Shown piece by piece: positions 16,601-25,615 of a DNA stretch of 37,048 nucleotides. Every line of letters starts with the position of its first letter. Position 1 is the stretch's first letter. The stretch is taken from the NCBI GenBank assembly GCA_018607135.1, contig JABBCA010000004.1, forward strand, positions 1 to 37,048, read 5' to 3'. The translations under genes and the position numbers were made by a program. This stretch comes from Opitutales bacterium (GTDB taxonomy: Bacteria > Verrucomicrobiota > Verrucomicrobiia > Opitutales > Coraliomargaritaceae). A model generated the notes under the pieces. That model saw only the letters and a list, made by a program, of their open reading frames with translations. It ran no database searches and was not told the origin of the DNA.

Positions 16601-17953
16601 CTAGATGCCTACCAATGCACCTGAGCTGTCGCCGAAGCGTGGCACTGTGCCACCTGCTTTTTCGAGCATGGCGCAGTAGAGGTTGCACATGGGCTCGTCT
16701 TTATATATTAGGTGGCGATTTCCTTCGACCGCGCCGCCTGCTAAAATGACGGGGAGGTTATTGTGCTTGTGGCGATTTCCGTCGCTGATCGCGCCTCCGT
16801 AGACGAGCATGCAACTGTCGGCTAAGGTGCGATTGGCTCCGTCTGGTGTCTTGGAAAGTTTCTCAAGGAAGCGCGCGAAGGCTTGTAGGTAAAACTCATC
16901 GATTGCTTTAAGATCTTCAATTTTGCCGACGTCGCCTCGGTGGTGAGAGAGTTGATGGTGTCCAGAGTGGATCCCTAGTTCTGGGAATGAACGCCCAGAG
17001 CCGTCGTGCGCTTGTAAAAAGGTGATCACGCGGGTGGAATCGGTCTGAAATGCCAACAGCATTAGATCATACATGGCGTCTAAATATTCGCTGTAGTTGG
17101 CGGGGATTCCAATGGGAAGTTGGATATCTTTAGGAATATCGTTGGGGTCGAAGGCCTTGGTTTGCAGGCGATGCTCGACTGCGCGCAATGAGGTGTAATA
17201 TTCCTCCAGTTGATCGCGATCTTCCGAACTGATTTTACGATTCAATCGCGCCGTGTCGTTGCGGAGTGTGTCGAGGATGCTCTTTTGGCGCAGCATGCGA
17301 TGCTCCATGAGTGCGAGTTCCTTAGGGTCGCTGGCGCCAAAGAGTTGTTTGAATACATCGCGCGGGTTGACTTGCGGCGGGAGCGGGCTGCGCTCGTTTT
17401 GCCACGCGATATTGTATTGATAGGCGCAACTGTAGCCACTGTCGCAGGTGCCGCTGGATCTGGCATTGGTGGCGGACAGTTCGAGTGAGCGAAAACGACT
17501 GCCATTGCTTAAATGATCGGCGGCCACTTGGTCGAAGGAACGCCCAAGCTGGATGTCTTTGCCGCCGGTCTTTTTGGCTTGGGCACCGGTTAAAAAGGTC
17601 GCGGTGGCGCGTGCGTGATCGCCGGGGCCGTCTCCATTGCCGTTGGCCCGCTTGTGCTCAAGGCCGCTGATCACATTCACGTAGCGGCGCAGAGGGTCGA
17701 GTGGTTTTAGGGTTCGTGTGAGGTCGTTGGTTAAACGGCCAGCAGCACCCGCATTCCAGTTGTCTTGGATGACGCCGTTCGGATGGTAAATAAATGCCAT
17801 GCGGGTCGGCGCTGTTGGGTGGCCACTTTGAGCTGCTGCTTTGAGCGACTGCAGGGGCACGAGCGATTCTAAGAAAGGCAGTGCAATCACAGAGCCCATA
17901 CCTCGGAGGAACGTTCTGCGGGGTAGTTTACGGGCTGGCTGTGAGGGGTTCAT
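16601..17953 (-). CDS. DUF1552 protein, Tat-exported
   Basis: A 450-residue protein starting with a twin-arginine signal (RRTFLRGMG at residues 12-20, then a hydrophobic stretch to about 41). Downstream it carries DUF1552 features: MAFIYHPNGV, the HARATATFLTGAQ block, and the late LGIHSGHHQLSHHRGD histidine-rich stretch followed by DSCMLVYGGAISDGNRHKHNNLPVILAGG. The histidine and aspartate content suggests a metal site, perhaps phosphatase/sulfatase-like, but no activity is established. It starts 16 bp after the DUF1592-type gene, the standard pairing in Planctomycetes and Verrucomicrobia, and would act in the periplasm after folding with its cofactor. Confidence 0.9.
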   Translation of the reverse strand: MNPSQPARKLPRRTFLRGMGSVIALPFLESLVPLQSLKAAAQSGHPTAPTRMAFIYHPNGVIQDNWNAGAAGRLTNDLTRTLKPLDPLRRYVNVISGLEHKRANGNGDGPGDHARATATFLTGAQAKKTGGKDIQLGRSFDQVAADHLSNGSRFRSLELSATNARSSGTCDSGYSCAYQYNIAWQNERSPLPPQVNPRDVFKQLFGASDPKELALMEHRMLRQKSILDTLRNDTARLNRKISSEDRDQLEEYYTSLRAVEHRLQTKAFDPNDIPKDIQLPIGIPANYSEYLDAMYDLMLLAFQTDSTRVITFLQAHDGSGRSFPELGIHSGHHQLSHHRGDVGKIEDLKAIDEFYLQAFARFLEKLSKTPDGANRTLADSCMLVYGGAISDGNRHKHNNLPVILAGGAVEGNRHLIYKDEPMCNLYCAMLEKAGGTVPRFGDSSGALVGI

Positions 17954-17969
17954 GAGTGGTCTGGTGGGG

Positions 17970-20243
17970 TTACTTAATTAGACCTATTGAAGCAGGTTTT
18001 GCGGTTGGTGCAAATTCATTGGTCAGTGCGCGGATCATTGCAGGGAATCGATAGTCTTGGCGGCGGGTTGTGTCGGCGATTCGTTGCAGGGCGGCTTCGT
18101 CTCGCCAATCGAGGCCACGGCCTGCGGCGTAGATGGAGAGTTTGCGAGCCATGTTGAGAATGAAGTCGTTGCTGCGTTGGGTCTCAAAGTAGGTAGCAAG
18201 TTGCGCGGGATTTGCGATCTCGGTGCCGTCGAAGAGTTCTTCGGAGGTGAGTTGCTTGCGTTCCTCCAGGCTGCGCAGGCCGCCGACTCCGTCGTAGTGC
18301 TCCAGGGCTAGGCCGAAGGGGTCCATGATGTTGTGGCACGAGGCGCAGTCAGGGTTGTCGCGGTGTAGCGCGAGGCTTGCTCTCAGGTCACTAGGGTCGG
18401 GCTTGCCGCTGGTTCGAGGGAGCGAGGGAATGTTATCGGGTGGTGGAGGTGGCGACAGGCCTAAGATGTTTTCGAGTATCCATTGTCCACGTAGCACTGG
18501 GCTGGTGTGATTGGGATATGAGGTAATGGTTAAGATACCGCCTTGGCTCCAGACGCCTCGGCGTGGCGTCTCTTTGATCGATACCTGACGGAAGGAATTT
18601 CCGTGCACGCCTTCGATGCCATAGTGCTGGGCAAGGCGTTCATTCAAGAAAGTGTAATCGGCATTCAGAAAATCGAGGAGTGGGCGGTCTTGCTTGAGAA
18701 CATGTAAAAAGAAGCGCTTGGTTTCCTGCTTCATCGACCAAAGTAGCTTGCGACTTTGGACATCGTAAACTCTGCGGTCGGGTTTGTGGATATCGAGGTC
18801 TCTTAGGCGCCACCATTGCCCTGCAAAATTATCTGCAAGCGCGTCTGCTTTGGGTGACTGAAGCATGCGTCCCAATTCAGCGTCGAGCTGACTATTGAGC
18901 TCGTTGCGACCAGCTAACTGAAACAGCCGATCATCGGGCATTGAGCTCCAGAGAAAATAGGAAAGCCAACTGGCGAGTGCGAATTCGCCATGCTGCTCTG
19001 GATCTTCTAAACGAAAGAGGAATGATGGAGAAGTGAGCACTGCATCGATGACCGCGTAGATGCCGTTTCGCACCTTACGATCATCGTTGAGATAATTGCT
19101 GTTTTTTAAGAAGACAGACCATAAGTCATCGGCTTCTTCTGAAAGTGCGGGGCGACGGTATGCGCGGCTCGCAAAGCGATGTATGCCGTCGCGTAGTTCT
19201 TTGGTCGAAAGTTGCTCGGGAATCGATCCAAAGTGGCGATCTAGGAATGGGCTGCTGATATCCTCTTTACTTTGAGTGGGCCCCTTGATGTGAACATCAT
19301 GAACGTTTAAGTTGCGGTCTTGCTGCTCGGTTTTGGTCTTTTTGTAGAAATCTTCGACGAGGCGAATCTCTAGTTTGTATTCGCCTGCTTGGTCGACTTG
19401 CACAGTGGCTGTGATGCGGTTAGGAGTGTCATCTTGGCTCGCGGTGATTTCGTAGTGCCCCAGTTTTTTGCCATTCAAGCGTATTTCTGCCACCGCGTTT
19501 TCTGGACCGGCTTGTTGAGCCGAGAATGTCAGTTGTAATTCGTAACTGCCATTTCCCGGAAAGAATACCATTTGCCAGATCGCATACTTTTCACCGTCAG
19601 CGTAGATGGTTCGGCCTAGCTCGTAATCGTGCCCTCCTGTGAACTCTTTCACGGAGAGCGCCCATTCATCGAATGCTAGCATTTGTGGAACTGCGATCTG
19701 TGCCGCGCGGGCGGACGCGTCAAAATAGCGTTCGATAAGTAAAGGTGAAATGGAAAGTGCTGAAGCGATGTTATCAAATCCGTAACCGGCATCATCGGCG
19801 GGCAGCGATTCGCTCCAGTCTCCATCTAGAAAGAGCAAATCGTTGATGGTATTGCTAAATTCGACTCGATTGAGTCTGCGCAGTGCGGCGGACTGCGAGT
19901 CGTAATCTGCGGCTTGCTGTATCAATTCATGACCGACTTTGGTGACGAGTTCCTTGCGCCGTAATGGAGGTAAATTACGCCCATCTGGGTGGGGCATGTA
20001 GTGGGTGCGCAGTGCTTGTAAAACTTGAGTCCACTTTTCTGGATTGGCTGCGAGGTCTGATTCTTGGTCGATACTCGTGATGTCTAAGTCGGCATCTGGA
20101 TGATCATCGCTATGGCATTCCGAACAATACTTGTCGAGTGATTGAGCCGTGGCTTCCCATGACAGTATCTCAACTGAATCACTGGCATGAGTGATTAGGC
20201 CAGTTGCTAAGAATATGAGTAGACGTCGGTAACAAAGGGGCAT
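17970..20243 (-). CDS. DUF1592/DUF1588/DUF1585 multi-domain CxxCH protein
   Basis: A 757-residue exported protein with a signal peptide ending near residue 20. Residues 40-44 (CSECH) form a c-type haem motif in an N-terminal cytochrome-like domain. The DUF1587-like segment (LRRLNRVEFSNTINDLL) follows, then a beta-rich, carbohydrate-binding-like insert at about residues 200-310 (FPGNGSYELQLTF...). The DUF1595/1592/1588 blocks include SPSFLFRLEDPE and LSYFLWSSMPDDRLF. A second CxxCH lies at residues 633-637 (CASCHNIMDPFGLALEHYD), followed by the DUF1585 tail. It probably carries haem in the periplasm, but its substrate is unknown. The DUF1552 gene follows after 16 bp. Confidence 0.92.
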   Translation of the reverse strand: MPLCYRRLLIFLATGLITHASDSVEILSWEATAQSLDKYCSECHSDDHPDADLDITSIDQESDLAANPEKWTQVLQALRTHYMPHPDGRNLPPLRRKELVTKVGHELIQQAADYDSQSAALRRLNRVEFSNTINDLLFLDGDWSESLPADDAGYGFDNIASALSISPLLIERYFDASARAAQIAVPQMLAFDEWALSVKEFTGGHDYELGRTIYADGEKYAIWQMVFFPGNGSYELQLTFSAQQAGPENAVAEIRLNGKKLGHYEITASQDDTPNRITATVQVDQAGEYKLEIRLVEDFYKKTKTEQQDRNLNVHDVHIKGPTQSKEDISSPFLDRHFGSIPEQLSTKELRDGIHRFASRAYRRPALSEEADDLWSVFLKNSNYLNDDRKVRNGIYAVIDAVLTSPSFLFRLEDPEQHGEFALASWLSYFLWSSMPDDRLFQLAGRNELNSQLDAELGRMLQSPKADALADNFAGQWWRLRDLDIHKPDRRVYDVQSRKLLWSMKQETKRFFLHVLKQDRPLLDFLNADYTFLNERLAQHYGIEGVHGNSFRQVSIKETPRRGVWSQGGILTITSYPNHTSPVLRGQWILENILGLSPPPPPDNIPSLPRTSGKPDPSDLRASLALHRDNPDCASCHNIMDPFGLALEHYDGVGGLRSLEERKQLTSEELFDGTEIANPAQLATYFETQRSNDFILNMARKLSIYAAGRGLDWRDEAALQRIADTTRRQDYRFPAMIRALTNEFAPTAKPASIGLIK

Positions 20244-20271
20244 GCCTCAATAGGGGTTGAGATCTGGGTGG

Positions 20272-20484
20272 TCATTCTCCAACAAGTTCCGCGCGTTTGA
20301 TTAGTCGGCAAAACTCCTTTTTGGTCGCATCTTTGTGCTTGCCGTCTTGTGTGCCAAGTTCTCTCATTTCTTTATAGCCGACGGCGAGTCGTTCGAGTTC
20401 AACGATTCGCAGGTAGAGTGGTTCACCAGCGTTGCTGTGCACGTCTGGGTGTGTTTTCCAGATTTGTCCTTGTTGAAGTTTCAT
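20272..20484 (-). CDS. Small conserved-looking cytoplasmic protein
   Basis: A 70-residue product from the ATG at 20484 (MKLQQGQIWKTH...); other in-frame starts lie at 20490 (ATG) and 20496 (TTG). The content is protein-like: a short strand (GQIWK), YLRIVELERLAVGYKEM, then a charged helix ATKKEFCRLIKRAELVG. I do not recognise a family. It lies 39 bp after the MFS gene and 28 bp before the DUF1592-type gene on the same strand, so it is probably part of that transcript. No upstream Shine-Dalgarno site is obvious. Confidence 0.55.
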   Translation of the reverse strand: MKLQQGQIWKTHPDVHSNAGEPLYLRIVELERLAVGYKEMRELGTQDGKHKDATKKEFCRLIKRAELVGE

Positions 20485-20523
20485 GTGCATACGCAATCGA
20501 GGAACGGCTTCAATGGCAAGGAG

Positions 20524-21816
20524 CTAAGCGCCTTCTCTGTCTGGTAATTGGGCTTGTTGAGGGAAGGGAGCATACCATGCAGCGATAAACGATGGAATGG
20601 TGGCGATCATGACAATAATGAAAAAGGTTTGATAGCCGAACCGATCAGCGAGCGTGCCGCTGATTGCGGTCGTGGGCCAGAGCACTAGATTCATGATCGC
20701 GGTGCAGAACGCGTAGTGGGTCATGTGGTATTTTCCAGGGCTTATTTGCTGCATCATGTAAAGCATGTTGGCCACGAAACCAAAGCTGTAGAAAAACTTC
20801 TCAATCGTAACGAGAGAACCGATTGTCCAGAGCGATACTGCAGCACTACCTTCTGCGGCGTAGCTCAAATAGACATAAGTCAAGTTCGGCACGTTCAAGC
20901 AAATCGCCATAGTGAACAGTGTCTTCTTGAGTCCATATTTAGAAATGAATAGCCCGCCCAAGATGCCACCAGCGAGGCTGACTACGGTGCTAATGGTGCC
21001 ATCAATGATGCTTTTTTGTGCGAGTGTTAGGCCGATGCCTCCCGTCTCAGGGTCGGCTTGTAGGAAGAGATGCCCGACTCCTAGCAGTAGGCCTTCGCCG
21101 CTGCGAAAGAGGAAGACAAAAGCAAGCATGCCCCAGATCTGAGGCTTTCGAAAAAAGTCGATCCACGCGTCGATAAAGGTCTTGCGCACGGCTGCAAAAT
21201 TTTCTGGGCGCTGCGTTTCCGAGCCTTTTGGAAGAAAGAATAGATGATAGCCTGCCAGAGCCGACATGACGGCAGCTGCGGCGCACCATGCGATGGTCCA
21301 CGAAGAGGTCTCACCTTGCCCGAAATAGCTTGCGATATACACGATCACCGCCATCGAGAAAATGCGTCCCACATTCCAAAACACGCCTTGAATACCGACG
21401 AACTTTGCCTGCGCTTTTGAATCTAAGCTGGTGATATAGATACCATCCATGCAGATGTCCTGCGTGGCGGAGCTAAAAGCGAGAATCCACAGCACACCGA
21501 TTGAAACTAAAAAATAGCTCGGCATCGGCAGGCAAAATCCGACGAGTGCCAAGAGTCCGACCATTAAAAACTCCATCACCAAGACAATCCATTTCTTGGT
21601 CTTAAACATGTCGAGGAAGGCCGCCCACAGTGGCTTGAGCGACCAGACCAATGTGATGTTACCCACCCAAAAGGTGATCTCTGCATCGGAGTGCCCGAGG
21701 TCTTTGAACATGGTTGCAGCGACCCAGGTAACCATTACATAGGGGATGCCTTCTGCGAAGTAACCTGTAGGGACCCATGACCATGGGGTGCGTTTCTTGG
21801 GGCTACTTTGGCTCAT
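20524..21816 (-). CDS. AmpG-like MFS permease
   Basis: A 430-residue inner-membrane protein with about 12 helices from the ATG at 21816; the frame runs to a TTG at 21843, which would lengthen the overlap with the upstream gene. It has PAT/AmpG-like hallmarks: GYFAEGIPYVMV in the first helix and the conserved ILAFSSATQDICMDGIYI in the fourth/fifth helix region. AmpG carriers import anhydromuropeptides, but related carriers beside glycoside hydrolases probably import oligosaccharides. Here the gene overlaps the end of a GH9 glycanase by 14 bp, which favours uptake of beta-glucan oligosaccharides. Substrate is inferred from context only. Confidence 0.8.
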   Translation of the reverse strand: MSQSSPKKRTPWSWVPTGYFAEGIPYVMVTWVAATMFKDLGHSDAEITFWVGNITLVWSLKPLWAAFLDMFKTKKWIVLVMEFLMVGLLALVGFCLPMPSYFLVSIGVLWILAFSSATQDICMDGIYITSLDSKAQAKFVGIQGVFWNVGRIFSMAVIVYIASYFGQGETSSWTIAWCAAAAVMSALAGYHLFFLPKGSETQRPENFAAVRKTFIDAWIDFFRKPQIWGMLAFVFLFRSGEGLLLGVGHLFLQADPETGGIGLTLAQKSIIDGTISTVVSLAGGILGGLFISKYGLKKTLFTMAICLNVPNLTYVYLSYAAEGSAAVSLWTIGSLVTIEKFFYSFGFVANMLYMMQQISPGKYHMTHYAFCTAIMNLVLWPTTAISGTLADRFGYQTFFIIVMIATIPSFIAAWYAPFPQQAQLPDREGA

Positions 21817-23563
21817 GGATCGAAAGTGCTCTCTGGTGCTCAAGGAAGCTTAAGGCGATTACGAGTGATGCGTTCCAATTGATGGCGACTTCGTTGGAGG
21901 CATAACTCGCGGTATGGTCGCGGTAACTTTTGGCTGGGGCTTGACTTGGATAGCCGCCATACCGCTTGAGACTATTGGCATCTTGTCGTCCACGATTGGG
22001 ACCGCCGACTAGAAAGCCAGGTATGGGTGGCTCGATTCCATCTGCCATCATTATACGATGATGCGGATGCAGCGGAGACTTGGTGCCGAACCCAGTCACG
22101 AATGAATAGCCGGTGGGGTTTTTACCGAAGGTATAATCCATCAATTCCACCGAGGTAGTGAGATACACGGGGTGTGCTTCGATATGGTTGGCAAAGGAGA
22201 GCGTTAAAATTGCGTTGAGCGGCACGATATTGGATCCCCAAATATAGTTCATTTGGTTGATGCGATAGGGGTGTGCCATCACTTCTTTTAAAATTTTTAC
22301 CGATGCTTGCTGAACCATCACTTTTGCTTTTTCGCTAACTTTTTTTGCGAAAGATTCTTCATTCAGGATGATGGAGTAGAGCGCTAAAGCAGAGACTTGA
22401 GCCCACGTCGGAGCGGAATACTTTTCAGGCAAGTCATCAATCGAGATGGAATATTTAGAATCTTTAGTTGCCAGAAAAAGTGCGGTTTTCGCCCACAAAA
22501 ATTCATCTTCAAAGTGCTGGTCGCCATAACCGCCTGTTTGCACGTCTTTGTAATTTGAGCTCTTAGTTCCCTGTGTGTAGCGGATGCTAGTGTTCTTGAG
22601 TGCCCATTGCCACGCTGCTTCTGCTTGTTGCAGGCATTGCTGTGCAAAGCTCTGGTCGACATCTCCGTAAAGTCTGGCGGCGTAGGCCATGACTGCGGCG
22701 AAATTCAAGGTAGAGCTGGTTGATTTGCCGATCATGTGCTGCAGGCTGGGGTCGTCGGCGGGCATGACTTTGCCAGCAAATTTCAATGGAGTGACCTTGA
22801 AAAAGACTCCACCATCGGCGTCTTGCATCGTCTTAAACCACTCGAGTTCGTAGCGTATTTCATCTAGCAAGTCGGAAGTGCCGTTGCCGCTTTCTGGTAG
22901 GTTTAAGCTCCCATCTGGAAAGATCGAACCAAAGCGTTCGTGAGTCATTAGTAGCAGTGAGGTGGTGACGCCTGCATTCACAATGTATTTCCCGAAATCA
23001 CCCGCATCATACCAACCGCCAGGTGATGCAGTCCGTGCATTTTGTGCTTTACCGAGGTCTTTATGATAAGGGATGGATTTGTTGAGATGGCCCGCCTTAC
23101 GTGAAAAAGGACCCGCGTGTTTGGCATCTAATGAAATGGATGCCCGCTGATAGTAGAACGTTCGGACGGAGGCATTAAGCGCATACTCGTAAATGTGATT
23201 GTGTATCTGAAATGGAGCAGAGAGCACGCCGCCTTGCACCTCAATCACATAGAGTCCTGCTTGAGTAAACTGAGAAAAATCAGCAATCGCTGCCCACTCA
23301 TCTGCGCTCTTCCAATACTCAGGCTTAGTGAGTATTCCTCGAAAGACTTCCTTCTTGCCCGTCGCATCAATTAAACGGAAGTGCTTCTGCGTATCACTTT
23401 TATGAATACTACTAAAAATAGCACGTTTGGGTCCATTTGGAAAGTAACCCACTTGGTTCATCCGAATGGATTGAGCGTCTTCTGTTTGTGACTGGAGTGG
23501 TGTCGCGCTCATTAAGAAAAGGCTAGTGGCCGAAATGCTCAGCAGGATGAGGGCATGGCGCAT
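21803..23563 (-). CDS. GH9 glycanase (endoglucanase/exoglucanase-like)
   Basis: A 586-residue exported enzyme with a signal peptide (hydrophobic residues 3-20). Residues about 30-120 form the N-terminal Ig-like CelD_N domain (RMNQVGYFPNGPKRAIF...APFQI). The (alpha/alpha)6 GH9 domain follows: the catalytic-base region GGWYDAGDFGKY with Asp186 and Asp189, the HPHHR histidine motif at 499-503, and the proton-donor Glu558 in SYASNEVAINWNA. GH9 enzymes invert beta-1,4-glucosidic bonds in cellulose, mixed-linkage glucans or related oligosaccharides. An AmpG-like permease overlaps its end, suggesting joint degradation and import. Confidence 0.93.
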   Translation of the reverse strand: MRHALILLSISATSLFLMSATPLQSQTEDAQSIRMNQVGYFPNGPKRAIFSSIHKSDTQKHFRLIDATGKKEVFRGILTKPEYWKSADEWAAIADFSQFTQAGLYVIEVQGGVLSAPFQIHNHIYEYALNASVRTFYYQRASISLDAKHAGPFSRKAGHLNKSIPYHKDLGKAQNARTASPGGWYDAGDFGKYIVNAGVTTSLLLMTHERFGSIFPDGSLNLPESGNGTSDLLDEIRYELEWFKTMQDADGGVFFKVTPLKFAGKVMPADDPSLQHMIGKSTSSTLNFAAVMAYAARLYGDVDQSFAQQCLQQAEAAWQWALKNTSIRYTQGTKSSNYKDVQTGGYGDQHFEDEFLWAKTALFLATKDSKYSISIDDLPEKYSAPTWAQVSALALYSIILNEESFAKKVSEKAKVMVQQASVKILKEVMAHPYRINQMNYIWGSNIVPLNAILTLSFANHIEAHPVYLTTSVELMDYTFGKNPTGYSFVTGFGTKSPLHPHHRIMMADGIEPPIPGFLVGGPNRGRQDANSLKRYGGYPSQAPAKSYRDHTASYASNEVAINWNASLVIALSFLEHQRALSIHEPK

Positions 23564-23608
23564 GGTGAAAATTCTGGTTCGATTATTGGGGGCTAAAGTA
23601 GTGTGTGA

Positions 23609-23623
23609 GTCTCTGATAGAGAC
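23609..23623. promoter_or_regulatory. Operator-like dyad upstream of GH9 gene
   Basis: GTCTC and GAGAC flank a 5-nt centre, a perfect 5-5-5 dyad about 46 bp upstream of the GH9 start codon. The position would suit a repressor site in the 5' leader or core promoter. No regulator gene is nearby to support this. Confidence 0.3.
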
Positions 23624-23887
23624 GCCATACGCCCTATTTAAGTCAATGCTATTGGGCGCTTTTAAATCTTTAAGTTGCTATGTAGCATGTGTATGTGCAC
23701 TTATTCATCCCTCTTAAGGCGATCTTCATTGGTTTGAGGGGGTGGGGTTTGTGTTCTGCCGCTACCACTGTAAGGGAGATACACGATGGAATCCTAAATG
23801 AACCAAATGGTGAGGGTTTGGATGCGTAGTGATCGCGATTGGAGACGCCCTCAAAAATGCAAACTAGAATAAATTAACCATTGAAAG

Positions 23888-23975
23888 TGACCCAAAGCCC
23901 ACGCTTGTTTCGGTTCGTGTCGCGCTCGGTCTTGTCGCTTCGCTCTAAACGGCTACACGTCATAGCTTGGTGGTC
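23888..23975 (+). repeat. 88-bp dispersed repeat, copy B
   Basis: This segment matches 16412-16499 in the same orientation across the whole 88 bp, about 82 percent identical. The two copies lie on either side of the GH9-to-DUF1552 gene block, 7.4 kb apart. Confidence 0.75.
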
Positions 23976-24349
23976 AAATTGGCAACGAATGGGGCATTTT
24001 TCGAGACAGTTTGCTTACGAGGGCTTATGTTTTTATTTCTGGGGAGGGCTGGATTTTGCTGCTTTAAAATTGAGATTGGGATTACAATGAGGACGTCGGC
24101 GGTCATCGTTTTTCTACTATAAAAAATGGGTATGACTATGGAGGACTCAATCGCAGTAAGTGCGCACAAGGAGGTCCGCGTGCTCGTGAAGCAAACAATT
24201 ACGCGCTCAATGCTTCGCGATAGCATCGTGTGCTACACTTTAAGCGGATCTGTTTTTCCAATGAGCACCGTGAGGAATTATAGGCTGCGACTGGCAGTAG
24301 TCTATCTCACTGCTTACTTGGGAGCGTTCGGATCCATCCGGACAGTAGC

Positions 24350-25606
24350 TCATTCGCTAAATTCTTGGAGTTCAATCATTGGTAGCTCCCACACTGGATT
24401 AGGAAGATCTGTAAGCATGATTTGAGTTGTCCATTCACGGGTGAGGCTGCCGAGTGTTTTGAGCTCTGGTTGGCTCCAACCGTCTGCGGAGATCGTGCGA
24501 ACCATAAAGCTGGATCCGCCCTCAGGTGGGCGAGTGACGAAGTAGTAAGCGTCCGTCTCCCCGCCGGGGCTGCGGGGAATCAATACGGCTGGGTTACGCT
24601 CGAAGGCGAGTTCGAGGATTTTACGACCGTCTTTGCGAGCGGTGTCTCTGGCAAAACGCTTGTCGTCTCTTGAATCCCGTCGGCTACACCAGACGAGTTC
24701 ATGATCTACTTCAGATTTGTATAGTTGTAGCGTGAGCTCGTGAAGTTCTCCTACAAACTTAGGTAGTTTACTTTGTATTTTTTTGACGAATACATCGGAT
24801 GCGATGGGCGCGGGCTTTGGTGGGTCAATAAAGACAACGCCGTAGCCTTCGTCGGCGACTTCCTCGTAGGTCTTCGTGAACACATTGCCCCATGGGTTGT
24901 GAAAAGTGAGTTCTTGCTTTCGGTCGTCATAGCCGATGATGACGCAACCGTGGCCCATCGCACCAAACACTCTTGGACGAAAAGAGATATAAATAGGACC
25001 TGTTTCTATGAGAGCAGTTTTTATTTTTAGCAGCGCATGGTCGGCGAAATTGTCTGCTTCCCATCTCAGTTGTTGACCTTCAAAGCCTAGCTTCTCCATT
25101 GCGAGGAGCATGTCGCTGGGGTAAGTGCCTTGGTTACTTGCCGATGCTTCAGATGAAAGCTGGGCGACTTCGTCTTGGTCGGTCTCGAGCCCGTGGAAGC
25201 CTGCGATCATGCTTGCGGATGCGGGAACGCAGTAATTGCCCTTTTGTTTGACCATGGGCACGTCTTTGAGCTCAAAGCGCTCGGGGAGTTCTGTGCCTTG
25301 TGAGGCATCAGCCGCTTCTAATTTTGTTTCCGCCTCGGTGCGTGCAAGTTGCTCGTGGATCCAAGCGATGTCTGTTGGGCTCAGCCGAGTCCACTTGAGC
25401 GTGAAGCTAGTGCCATCGTCACGCTCGAGTTCCACTGTCTGTTCGGTTCGATGGATTTCGACGACGGATGCGCTCAGTGTGCGTCCATCGCTACTGGTCC
25501 AAATGCGTGCGGTCTGTTGTGCGATCAGCCATATCGGCGCGAGCAGTAGGCTGAGGCTGGCCGCGCCAATTGCGCGACGTGCGACTTTCGTAAATGTCGC
25601 GTTCAT
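24350..25606 (-). CDS. SHD1 + C39-like cysteine peptidase, exported
   Basis: A 418-residue protein with an N-terminal signal or anchor (about residues 10-30). Residues 35-85 form an SHD1-like domain (RIWTSSDGRTLSASVVEI...LKWTRLSPTDIAWI), common in Planctomycetes/Verrucomicrobia secreted proteins. Residues 110-255 are a papain-like Peptidase_C39_2 domain: oxyanion Gln121, nucleophile Cys126 in GNYCVPAS, His219 in MGHGCVIIGYD and Asn237 in FHNPWG. The catalytic set is complete, so peptidase activity is likely. The C-terminal 160 residues are unassigned. A TPR protein gene ends 9 bp upstream on the same strand, so the two are probably partners. Confidence 0.8.
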   Translation of the reverse strand: MNATFTKVARRAIGAASLSLLLAPIWLIAQQTARIWTSSDGRTLSASVVEIHRTEQTVELERDDGTSFTLKWTRLSPTDIAWIHEQLARTEAETKLEAADASQGTELPERFELKDVPMVKQKGNYCVPASASMIAGFHGLETDQDEVAQLSSEASASNQGTYPSDMLLAMEKLGFEGQQLRWEADNFADHALLKIKTALIETGPIYISFRPRVFGAMGHGCVIIGYDDRKQELTFHNPWGNVFTKTYEEVADEGYGVVFIDPPKPAPIASDVFVKKIQSKLPKFVGELHELTLQLYKSEVDHELVWCSRRDSRDDKRFARDTARKDGRKILELAFERNPAVLIPRSPGGETDAYYFVTRPPEGGSSFMVRTISADGWSQPELKTLGSLTREWTTQIMLTDLPNPVWELPMIELQEFSE

Positions 25607-25615
25607 GGGCAGAAT

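Larger units (their letters stand above)
23564..24349. other. Intergenic region with operator-like dyad and repeat
   Basis: Nearly 790 bp upstream of the GH9 gene and downstream of the protease gene. It contains a GTCTC-TGATA-GAGAC dyad at 23609-23623, about 46 bp before the GH9 start and possibly an operator, and copy B of the dispersed repeat. On the minus strand a TTGACT element lies near 23640. An open frame at 24126-24425 has no protein-like character and runs into the protease gene on the other strand. No RNA gene was recognised. Confidence 0.4.

Noticed and set aside
24126-24425. 99-codon plus-strand frame between GH9 and the peptidase gene
   Set aside because: It overlaps the 3' end of the opposing peptidase gene and shows no protein-like composition or motif.
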